DNA from: Phycisphaera mikurensis NBRC 102666
Lineage (GTDB): Bacteria > Planctomycetota > Phycisphaerae > Phycisphaerales > SM1A02
Reading direction: 5' to 3'
DNA: 5,013 bases
Assembly: GCA_945870475.1 (NCBI GenBank)
Contig: CAMBSR010000172.1
Location: forward strand, 1-5,013
Part shown: piece after piece, positions 1 through 5,013 of the stretch
Layout of the letters: each line of letters begins with the position of its first letter
How positions within the stretch are numbered: the first letter of the stretch is position 1
Notes under the pieces: generated by a model
What the model was told of the DNA's origin: nothing
Databases searched by the model: none
The model's input: only the letters and a program-made list of their open reading frames with translations
Position numbers and translations under genes: made by a program

Positions 1-131
1 TTCCGAAGTGTACCGAAGCCGCGTTGGTATCCCAACAAGAAATCGACGTCCCGCCCGTAATGCGTGAATTACGGACATCCAGGCCCCCATCGTCCCCTGC
101 CCCAGCGTGCAGCGTACCGCGCCATTGCGAT
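1..131. other. non-coding segment downstream of the M32 carboxypeptidase gene
   Basis: No convincing gene lies here. The long plus-strand reading frame beginning at 24 runs antisense through the whole carboxypeptidase gene and has an Arg/Ala/His-rich shadow composition. The segment contains two small inverted repeats (23-36 and 55-74) and a direct repeat of CCGAAG at 3-8 and 13-18, spaced exactly 10 bp. Any gene to the left lies outside the window. Confidence 0.6.
55..74 (-). terminator. possible terminator hairpin after the M32 carboxypeptidase gene
   Basis: CCGTAAT (55-61) and ATTACGG (68-74) form a perfect 7-bp stem around a 6-nt loop, 57 nt past the stop codon of the minus-strand carboxypeptidase gene. 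On the minus strand the stem is followed, after about ten G/C-rich bases, by a T-rich stretch (GATTTCTTGTT) rather than an immediate U-tract, so this is not a textbook intrinsic terminator. A second small hairpin, GTTGG/CCAAC at 23-36, lies further downstream. The AT-containing arms could equally be a protein-binding palindrome. Confidence 0.3.
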
Positions 132-1688
132 TCAGATCCCGTACATCGGCTTCAGCTTCGCCTCGAGGTGCCGCATGAACGGGTCCGCGCTCAGCGGCGC
201 GCCGGTCACCTGCGTGCAGAGGTCGGCGCTCAGGTAGCGACGCCCGTGGCGATGGATGTTGGCGTTGAGCCATGCAAGGAGCGGACGGAACTCGCCCTTC
301 GCGAAGCCGTCCTCGAGCCCGGGCATCGCTTCCTTCGCCTTCTCGAAGAACTGCGCCGCGTAGAGCGTGCCCAGCGTGTACGTCGGGAAGTAGCCGATCA
401 TGCCGCCCGACCAGTGCACGTCCTGCAGGCAGCCGCGACGATCGTCCGGCACCACCAGTCCCAGGTAGTCCTTGTAGAGGCGGTTCCATTCGCCCGGAAG
501 GTCCTTCACGTCGAGGTCACGCGAGATCATCGCGCGCTCCATCTCGAAGCGGATCATCACGTGCATGTTGTAGGTGGTCTCGTCGGCATCCACGCGGATG
601 AACCCGGGCTCCACCACGTTGGCGGCCGAGTAGAGCTGCTCGGCGCTGAAGTGGCCGGCCGCGTTGCCGAAGTGCTCCGGCATACGCTGCTTGGCCCAGC
701 GGAAGAACGGCAGGCTGCGGCCCACCTGGTTCTCCCAGAGGCGGCTCTGGCTCTCGTGGATGGAGAGGCTCACCGCCTCGCCCATGGGCGCGGAGATCCA
801 GTTCGGGTCCAGGCCCTGCTCGTACAGGCCGTGGCCGGTCTCGTGCATGGTGCTGCCCAGGCCGTCCAGCATGCAGTTCTTGGAATAGCGGCTGGTCATG
901 CGCACGTCGTTGCAGTGGCTGCCGCTGCAGAACGGGTGCGTGCTGCGGTCCAGCCGACCGCGCTGGTAGTCGAAGCCGATGGCGCCGCTCACGAAGCGCG
1001 CGAAGCGCTCCTGCGAGTCGAGGTCCATCGGATGGTCGTTGAAGCTCCCGTCGGGCCGGCGCGACGAACCCTTCACCGCGTCCAGGAGCGGCTGCAGGCG
1101 CTTGCGCAGCGGCACGAACACGCCTTCCACGTACTTGGCGGTGCAGCCGGGCTCATAGCTGTCGGCCAGGCCGTCCCAGCGCTCGCCGTTGGCGCGGTCC
1201 CAGCCGAAGCAGTCGGCCTTCTCGCGGTTCAGGCGCACGATCTTCTCGAGCCACGGGCGGAAGCGCGGGAAGTCGCTCGCCTTGCGGGCCTCGGCCCATT
1301 CGTGCTGTGCAATGCTGGACGTGGACGCAAGCTCCTCCACGAGCGTGGCAGGAAGCTTCGTTGCCTTGTCGTAATCGCGACGGAATTCGCGCACGTTGAC
1401 GCGGTCGGGGTGCGTCTCCGGGAGCGAGGCGGTTGCCTCGGCTGCCTTCTCGAGCAGTTCCCCGAGGCGCTCGGACGTGGCCATCGAGTGCTCGATCCGC
1501 GCGAGCTGCGCGAGCTGCCGCGCGCGGTGCTCGAGGCCGCCGCCGGGCATCATGGTCTCCTGGTCCCAGCCGAGGATCGCCGCCGTGCTTCCGAGCAGCC
1601 GCGCATCGCGCGCGAGTTCGATCGCTTCGGTCACGACGGGGTGGGACGCGGTGGCAGGCGTGGCGGTGGTGCTCATGGGCGGGATCAT
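132..1688 (-). CDS. M32-family metallocarboxypeptidase (thermostable carboxypeptidase 1 family)
   Basis: A zinc (or cobalt) carboxypeptidase of MEROPS family M32, related to the Thermus aquaticus and Pyrococcus enzymes (EC 3.4.17.19). The family removes C-terminal residues with broad specificity, usually not proline, and is generally a cytoplasmic homodimer used in peptide turnover. Seen in the 518-residue product: an N-terminal WDQE motif near residue 41; HPF at 251-253; DVRMT at 261-265 (DxRxT); the metal motif HETGH at 282-286, giving ligands H282 and H286 and catalytic E283; HESQSR at 311-316, with E312 as third metal ligand; IRVDADE near 364-370; GCLQDVHWSGG from 419; and GYFPTY at 432-437. 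All M32 signature motifs are intact and the length matches the family (about 500). There is no signal peptide. The start is uncertain: ATG 1688 has an AGGGGCGG stretch upstream, ATG 1676 (514 residues, MSTTATPA) lacks one at proper spacing, and a GTG at 1727 is less likely. Conservation begins downstream of all three. Function is highly secure; physiological role is inferred. Confidence 0.95.
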   Translation of the reverse strand: MIPPMSTTATPATASHPVVTEAIELARDARLLGSTAAILGWDQETMMPGGGLEHRARQLAQLARIEHSMATSERLGELLEKAAEATASLPETHPDRVNVREFRRDYDKATKLPATLVEELASTSSIAQHEWAEARKASDFPRFRPWLEKIVRLNREKADCFGWDRANGERWDGLADSYEPGCTAKYVEGVFVPLRKRLQPLLDAVKGSSRRPDGSFNDHPMDLDSQERFARFVSGAIGFDYQRGRLDRSTHPFCSGSHCNDVRMTSRYSKNCMLDGLGSTMHETGHGLYEQGLDPNWISAPMGEAVSLSIHESQSRLWENQVGRSLPFFRWAKQRMPEHFGNAAGHFSAEQLYSAANVVEPGFIRVDADETTYNMHVMIRFEMERAMISRDLDVKDLPGEWNRLYKDYLGLVVPDDRRGCLQDVHWSGGMIGYFPTYTLGTLYAAQFFEKAKEAMPGLEDGFAKGEFRPLLAWLNANIHRHGRRYLSADLCTQVTGAPLSADPFMRHLEAKLKPMYGI

Positions 1689-1693
1689 AGAAG

Positions 1694-1701
1694 CCGCCCC
1701 T
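1694..1701 (-). promoter_or_regulatory. putative ribosome binding site of the M32 gene
   Basis: On the minus strand AGGGGCGG lies 5 nt upstream of ATG 1688. GGCGG matches the Shine-Dalgarno core with one mismatch. It is about 17 nt from the alternative ATG at 1676, too far to serve it, so it favours the 1688 start. In DNA this rich in G a chance match is quite possible. Confidence 0.35.
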
Positions 1702-1747
1702 GCCCCACACGCTGCCCCGGGACTCACGCCGTACGCCGCCCCAAACG

Positions 1748-1779
1748 CACGACGCGCGCCCCGGAGGGCGCGCGTCGTG
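1748..1779 (-). terminator. strong GC-rich hairpin terminating the DUF1573-ankyrin gene
   Basis: Positions 1748-1761 and 1766-1779 are perfect inverted complements: a 14-bp stem, nearly all G/C, closed by a 4-nt loop (CGGA on plus, TCCG on minus). It starts 25 nt after the stop codon of the minus-strand ankyrin gene. On that strand it is followed by CGTTTGGGG, so there is only a short T run; the other side has no T run. It therefore best fits a transcript end for the ankyrin gene, with weak U-tract support. It also separates that gene from the M32 gene, whose promoter would have to lie in the short stretch between about 1689 and 1747. Confidence 0.65.
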
Positions 1780-1804
1780 GATGGTTCAGGCGTTCAGCGT
1801 CCGG

Positions 1805-3478
1805 TCACTTGCCGGCCGGAGCGGTCGTCTGCGGCGGAGCCGAGGACGTGCTGGCAGGGACGATCGGCTCCAGGAACTTCACCACTTCCTCGCGCTTGCC
1901 GTCGACGCGGTTGCGGGCGTGGTCGATGGCGCCCCAGCCGCGCGAATCCTTGGCCGTCTTGTCGGCGCCGGCATCGATCAGCATATTGATCTTGTCCAGG
2001 TCGCCGTAGGCGCACGCCACCAGGAACGGCGTCATGCCGAGCGAGTTCTTGGTGGTGATGTCCGGGTTGGCGGCCATGATGATCTTGACGGTCTCGGGCT
2101 TGCCGGTGCGGAGCGCCCGCATGAGCGCAGACTCACCGGTCAGCTTGTCCGTGGCCTTGGCATCCGCGCCCTTCTCAAGCAGCATCTTCACCGTCTCGGG
2201 CTTGCCAACGCCTGCCGCCCACATGAGGGGGGTCATGCCGTTGACGTCCTGGATGTTCGGGTTCGCACCGGCAGCGAGCAGCATGCCGACGGTCTCCGGC
2301 GAACCGAGGCCAGAGGCCCACAGGAGCGGGGAACCCTGCACCTGGTCGCGGATGTTGGGATCGCCCTTGGCGGCAAGCAGCGCCTTCAGCGCCGCAGCCT
2401 GGCTGCGCTCGGCGGCCACGGTGACCGGCGTCTTGCCGGTGCGGTCCTGGGCGTTGGGGTTGGCCTTCGCCTCGATGAGCATCATGACGATCTCGGCGTT
2501 GCCGTTCTCGGCAGCGAAGTGCAGCGCGGTGCGCTGCGACATGCGCTCCTGGGCATCGACGCCTTCCTTGCCACCGACGGCCAGCGCGGCCTTGATGGCG
2601 GCTGCATCGCCCGAACGGGCGGCGAGCACGATCGCCGGCGATGCCTCGCTCGGCTTCGTGGCGGGGGGCGGGGTCACGCCGGGCTTCAGGGCGCGCTTGA
2701 CGAGCACCGAGAGCTGCGGAGACTTGGGGTTGTCGGTCATGATCGAGATCTTGACCGAGCTGCCCGTGGCTTCCCACTTCTTCCAGTCGATCTGCACTTC
2801 GTGCTCGAGCTTCGAGTCGGTGGGCATGGACACGAGTACCTCGGGGAGGACGCTCGTGATCTTGAAGGGCGTGTTCTCCACGCTCTTCATCTTGATGGTG
2901 GCGGGTGCGGCGTCCGGGGACGCAGGGCCGTCGATCATGTCCTGCGACAGCTCGATGTACGCCTTGACGTCACCCTTCACGGTGAGCATCTGGGGTGCAT
3001 GGCCTTCGATCTGGAAAGTCACCATCTTGGTCAGCTGGATGCCGGCCTTGGCGCCCGGCTTCAGCGTGATGTCGACTTCGGCGGAGGCGCCGGGAGCCAG
3101 CTGGTCCGGCGGAGCCGTGGTGGTGGTGCAGCCGCAGCCCGGGACGATCTTGGTGATCCTCACCGGCTTGTCGAGGACGTTGATCACCTTGATCTTGCCG
3201 GTCTTGGCGACTTCGGCGGACATCTCACCGAGGTTGAGGATCTCCGGCTCGAAGCGGATGGCCTGGCGCGCATCGGTGGGCGCCTGGACCGGGGTGCCGG
3301 TCTGCTTGCCGCTGTTGTTCACGGCCACCGGAGCGACCGGGAGGTCGCCGGGATTCTTGGGCGCCGGGGCCAGGGCCGGCGGCGGAGCCTGCGCGGCGGA
3401 CATCGAGGTGACGGAAACGCAGGAAAGCACGGTCACGGAGCACAGCAGGGTGTTCAGCGAGATGGAGTGGTTGGCCAT
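1805..3478 (-). CDS. exported DUF1573 and ankyrin-repeat protein
   Basis: A 557-residue protein predicted to be exported and to act as a binding scaffold; no enzymatic motif is visible. In order: a signal peptide (about 1-31) with a hydrophobic core LLCSVTVLSCVSV and a likely signal peptidase I site after AQA at 29-31; a Pro/Ala-rich linker to about 65; a DUF1573 domain (about 73-167), an ASH-like Ig fold, with the family's PGCGCT motif (C115, C117) and the LAPGASAEVDITLKPG strand pair; a second beta-rich segment (about 172-267) resembling another Ig-like domain; a short Pro-rich hinge; then ankyrin repeats from about 280 to 539; and a Ser/Thr/Pro/Ala-rich tail. The n-region has no Lys or Arg, which is weak for a Sec signal. 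Cys20 in VLSC could be a degenerate lipobox, making a lipoprotein an alternative. ATG 3478 is chosen because GAGG lies 8 nt upstream and the signal peptide starts there; the frame extends to a TTG at 3577 that would bury the signal. It is transcribed away from the MEMO gene and followed by a hairpin. The domain calls are secure; the ligand and role are unknown. Confidence 0.93.
   Translation of the reverse strand: MANHSISLNTLLCSVTVLSCVSVTSMSAAQAPPPALAPAPKNPGDLPVAPVAVNNSGKQTGTPVQAPTDARQAIRFEPEILNLGEMSAEVAKTGKIKVINVLDKPVRITKIVPGCGCTTTTAPPDQLAPGASAEVDITLKPGAKAGIQLTKMVTFQIEGHAPQMLTVKGDVKAYIELSQDMIDGPASPDAAPATIKMKSVENTPFKITSVLPEVLVSMPTDSKLEHEVQIDWKKWEATGSSVKISIMTDNPKSPQLSVLVKRALKPGVTPPPATKPSEASPAIVLAARSGDAAAIKAALAVGGKEGVDAQERMSQRTALHFAAENGNAEIVMMLIEAKANPNAQDRTGKTPVTVAAERSQAAALKALLAAKGDPNIRDQVQGSPLLWASGLGSPETVGMLLAAGANPNIQDVNGMTPLMWAAGVGKPETVKMLLEKGADAKATDKLTGESALMRALRTGKPETVKIIMAANPDITTKNSLGMTPFLVACAYGDLDKINMLIDAGADKTAKDSRGWGAIDHARNRVDGKREEVVKFLEPIVPASTSSAPPQTTAPAGK
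1862..2641 (-). repeat. ankyrin repeat array (seven full repeats plus a degenerate eighth)
   Basis: This part of the exported protein consists of 33-34-residue units at about residues 280-313, 314-347, 348-380, 381-413, 414-447, 448-480 and 481-513, with a degenerate unit at 514-539. The canonical pattern (G-x-TPL-xx-AA-xx-G-xx-E-x-V-x-LL-xx-GA-x-x-N) is clearest in units 2, 4, 5 and 7. The first unit has an insertion before its loop and the last lacks the loop. Units 5 and 6 share the peptide GKPETVK and an identical 14-bp DNA stretch (GTCTCGGGCTTGCC on plus, at 2091 and 2193) 102 bp apart, suggesting internal duplication. Ankyrin repeats bind protein partners; the partner here is unknown. 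Confidence 0.9.
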
Positions 3479-3486
3479 GGATTCAG

Positions 3487-3490
3487 CCTC
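3487..3490 (-). promoter_or_regulatory. ribosome binding site of the DUF1573-ankyrin gene
   Basis: GAGG on the minus strand sits 8 nt upstream of ATG 3478 (spacer CTGAATCC). It is a short but well-spaced Shine-Dalgarno match. It supports this start over the TTG at 3577, in agreement with the signal peptide beginning at 3478. Confidence 0.6.
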
Positions 3491-3506
3491 GATCGGAAGT
3501 GTGGGC

Positions 3507-3527
3507 ACCGTACGGTCAGGCGACCGT
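3507..3527. promoter_or_regulatory. overlapping ACCGT palindromes, possible operator of the ankyrin gene
   Basis: ACCGTACGGT (3507-3516) is a perfect 10-bp palindrome. Its right half is reused in a second inverted repeat, ACGGTC-AGGC-GACCGT (3512-3527). The result is three ACCGT half-sites in alternating orientation within 21 bp, starting 29 bp upstream of the ankyrin start codon. This could be a repressor site, or alternative small hairpins in the mRNA leader. No regulator can be named. Confidence 0.3.
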
Positions 3528-3670
3528 GGTCCCGCAGCCCAACGCGCCAAGCGCTGGACCAATGCAGAGATGCGCAATGATACCTCTCCAAGGCGCGGCT
3601 CTGCCTCGCCGCGGAGCCCATCCGACGGCGAACACCCTCTATCGGTCGGTTATGTACCGGGTTCGTCGAA

Positions 3671-3692
3671 ATATCCGATGAGGGCTGGATAT
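3671..3692. promoter_or_regulatory. ATATCC-N10-GGATAT inverted repeat, possible operator of the MEMO gene
   Basis: Six-base arms are perfectly complementary across a 10-bp spacer, 36 bp upstream of the MEMO ATG. The match continues outward as TCGA on both sides if a 2-nt insertion is allowed on the left. Arm centres are 16 bp apart, about one and a half helical turns. The arms are AT-rich inside GC-rich surroundings, so the site may also overlap the promoter. An upstream in-frame ATG at 3678 lies inside it. Confidence 0.35.
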
Positions 3693-3728
3693 CGAGCCCG
3701 GGACCCCACCCATACACTGCCATCCCCC

Positions 3729-5013
3729 ATGTCGAACGCCTTCGATTCTCTTCCGGAACACGTCGCCCGCCCCCATGTCCGCCGCTTCCTGCCCATGGTG
3801 ACGCCCGCCAAGGCCAAGGCCGAGGACGGCACGGAGATGGACGTGGCCCTCCTCGTCCTCCAGGATCCCCTGCGGCTCTCCCCGCAGCCGTTCATGATGC
3901 CCCTCCAGGGCACGAACCCCCAGCAGATCCAGCAGCAGGTGAACCAGTGGATGGGACTCCTGCTGCAGCTCAACGGCGAGTCGCACCTGGAGGAGGTCTT
4001 CGGTCGACTCAACGTCCCGCCGGAAGCACACGGCCAGCTCGTGCAGATGCTCCAGCGGCTCGATGAGCTGGGCTATCTCTGGGGCCCCACCAGCGAGGCG
4101 CTCGAGAAGAGCAAGATGGACGACATCCGCGCCCGCGGCGCATTCCCGCTGCCCGAGGAAGCGCGTCAGCCGCAGGTGGCCGAGCAGCTCAAGGGCTTCA
4201 TCACGGAACGCCTCGCGAAGGCGGAGGACCCGGAGTTCGACCGTCCGGTCGTCGGCATCGTGGCGCCGCACCTTGACTACGGACGCGGTGGCGAGAACTA
4301 CGCCGCCGCCTACAAGTGCTTCGAGACCGCTGCGAAGGATCGTCCGGATCGCATCGTGGTCCTCGGCACCAACCACTTCGGCCCCGGCGACGGCGTGGTG
4401 ATGTCGGAATTCGGTTTCGAGACGCCGTTCGGCATCGTCAAGCCCGATGCCAACGTCCTCGAGCGCCTGCGCGATGCGTTCGGCGACAAGCTCTTCAAGG
4501 ACCAGATCGACTTCGCTTCCGAGCATTCCGTCGCCCTGCACCTCCCGTGGATCCAGCACCTGTACGGCGACGTGCCGGTGGTGGCCGCGCTGATCCCGGA
4601 TCCGAACGTCGGGCTCATTGCCGACGACGGCGAGCGCGTCGGCACGAAGGAATTCGCTGCGGCGCTGAAGTCGATCCTCGGACAGGCCGGTGGCCGCACG
4701 CTCTTCGTCTCCAGCGCGGACCTCAGCCACGTGGGCCCGCAGTTCGGCGACCAGGGCCCCGTCGACCAGAAGCGCAAGCACGCCATCGAGCAGCACGACC
4801 GCGAACTCCTCGGCGAGTACATCGAAGGCGCGGACAAGTTCCTGACCCACGTCGCCAAGGTCGGCAACTCGAACCGCTGGTGCTCGATCGGCAACATGTT
4901 CGTCGCTGCCGCATGCGCCCCGCATGCCAGCCGCGAGATGGTGAAGTACGAGCAGGCGGCGGACCCGAACGGTGGCAGCATGGTCACCTCGGCTGCGCTG
5001 GCACTGCTGGCCT
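3729..5013 (+). CDS. amrB: AmmeMemoRadiSam system protein B (MEMO-family protein) with N-terminal extension, 3' end cut by window
   Basis: A MEMO-family protein with a fold related to LigB (class III) extradiol dioxygenases. Bacterial and archaeal members often occur with AMMECR1 and radical-SAM genes; the reaction is unknown, and human MEMO1 binds metal through conserved His and Cys residues. 428 codons are visible, no stop. The first ~140 residues are an extension absent from human MEMO1 (297 aa): RPHVRRF near 14-20, a beta segment VALLVLQDPLRLSPQPF, then a helical part with LNGESHLEEVF resembling a small winged-helix-like domain found in some longer bacterial homologues. The MEMO domain starts near 172: APHLDY (H181), LGTNHFG (H216), EHS (265-267), SADLSH (D331, H334) and RWCSIGN (C385). 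By spacing these align with H49, H81, D189, H192 and C244 of MEMO1, so the metal site appears complete. The closing SMVTSAALALLA resembles the family's C-terminus, so probably only a few residues are missing. ATG 3729 has no Shine-Dalgarno sequence; an in-frame ATG at 3678 is an alternative. No partner gene is in view. Confidence 0.9.
   Translation, partial: MSNAFDSLPEHVARPHVRRFLPMVTPAKAKAEDGTEMDVALLVLQDPLRLSPQPFMMPLQGTNPQQIQQQVNQWMGLLLQLNGESHLEEVFGRLNVPPEAHGQLVQMLQRLDELGYLWGPTSEALEKSKMDDIRARGAFPLPEEARQPQVAEQLKGFITERLAKAEDPEFDRPVVGIVAPHLDYGRGGENYAAAYKCFETAAKDRPDRIVVLGTNHFGPGDGVVMSEFGFETPFGIVKPDANVLERLRDAFGDKLFKDQIDFASEHSVALHLPWIQHLYGDVPVVAALIPDPNVGLIADDGERVGTKEFAAALKSILGQAGGRTLFVSSADLSHVGPQFGDQGPVDQKRKHAIEQHDRELLGEYIEGADKFLTHVAKVGNSNRWCSIGNMFVAAACAPHASREMVKYEQAADPNGGSMVTSAALALLA

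Larger units (their letters stand above)
3479..3728. other. divergent intergenic region between the ankyrin and MEMO genes
   Basis: This 250-bp stretch must hold the promoters of both divergent genes. I find no pair of -35/-10 boxes good enough to call. It contains an ACCGT-type palindrome cluster near the ankyrin gene (3507-3527), a CGCGGC/GCCGCG inverted repeat (3594-3599 and 3608-3613, 8-nt loop) in the middle, and ATATCC-N10-GGATAT (3671-3692) near the MEMO gene. A short plus-strand frame at 3499-3681 has no recognisable product and is probably not a gene. Confidence 0.6.

Noticed and set aside
3..18. direct repeat CCGAAG with 10-bp period at the left edge
   Set aside because: Only two copies of six bases at the window boundary; too short to separate from chance without the sequence to the left.
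24..2009. 661-codon plus-strand open frame antisense to the carboxypeptidase and the end of the ankyrin gene
   Set aside because: It crosses two genes with clear family motifs, is rich in Arg, Ala, His and Val with no recognisable domain, and is what high GC at third positions produces on the opposite strand.
1781..3580. 599-codon plus-strand open frame covering the whole ankyrin gene
   Set aside because: Its Gly/His/Arg/Leu-rich pseudo-repeats mirror the ankyrin units read backwards; the minus-strand frame has a signal peptide, DUF1573 and ankyrin repeats.
3577..3605. possible minus-strand promoter with -10 TATCAT (3577-3582)
   Set aside because: The hexamer at 17-bp spacing is GGCAGA, a poor -35 match, so the pair cannot be distinguished from chance.
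3499..3681. 60-codon plus-strand open frame in the divergent intergenic region
   Set aside because: No ribosome binding site, no recognisable domain, and it covers the region where both divergent promoters must lie.
3713..3718. TACACT as a -10 box just ahead of the MEMO start, implying a leaderless transcript
   Set aside because: There is no acceptable -35 hexamer upstream and only four of six -10 positions match.
3639..4925. 428-codon minus-strand open frame opposite the MEMO gene
   Set aside because: The plus strand encodes a MEMO protein with all metal-site residues; the minus frame is a Glu/Arg/Val/Leu-rich shadow without motifs.

Overview
The window is GC-rich (G/C-dominated third codon positions) and carries three protein genes with typical bacterial spacing. 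Two lie on the minus strand and one, cut by the right edge, on the plus strand. No tRNA, rRNA, CRISPR array, insertion sequence or phage gene is visible. The high GC, weak Shine-Dalgarno use and a secreted DUF1573 protein fused to ankyrin repeats would fit a Planctomycetota (Phycisphaerae-like) genome. That placement is an inference from gene style, not a demonstrated assignment; other high-GC Gram-negative groups remain possible.

Layout, left to right. Positions 1-131 are non-coding and hold small inverted repeats downstream of the first gene. Positions 132-1688 (minus) encode an M32-family metallocarboxypeptidase with every family motif intact. A perfect 14-bp GC hairpin at 1748-1779 separates it from the next minus-strand gene and looks like that gene's terminator. 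Positions 1805-3478 (minus) encode an exported protein: a signal peptide, a Pro/Ala-rich linker, a DUF1573 Ig-like domain with a Cys-Gly-Cys motif, a second beta-rich segment, then seven ankyrin repeats and a degenerate eighth. A 250-bp divergent intergenic region (3479-3728) carries several inverted repeats that could be operators. From 3729 to the window end (plus) runs a MEMO-family protein (AmmeMemoRadiSam system protein B) with a roughly 140-residue N-terminal extension; only its last few residues appear to be missing.

The three genes do not form an obvious pathway. The carboxypeptidase would recycle peptides in the cytoplasm, the DUF1573-ankyrin protein would act outside the inner membrane as a binding scaffold, and the MEMO protein belongs to a widespread three-gene system (AMMECR1, MEMO, radical SAM) of unknown biochemical role whose other members are not in view. 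The hairpin between the two minus-strand genes argues for separate transcripts. I see no strong evidence for a new multi-gene system. The most distinctive items are the DUF1573-ankyrin fusion and the extended, motif-divergent MEMO protein.
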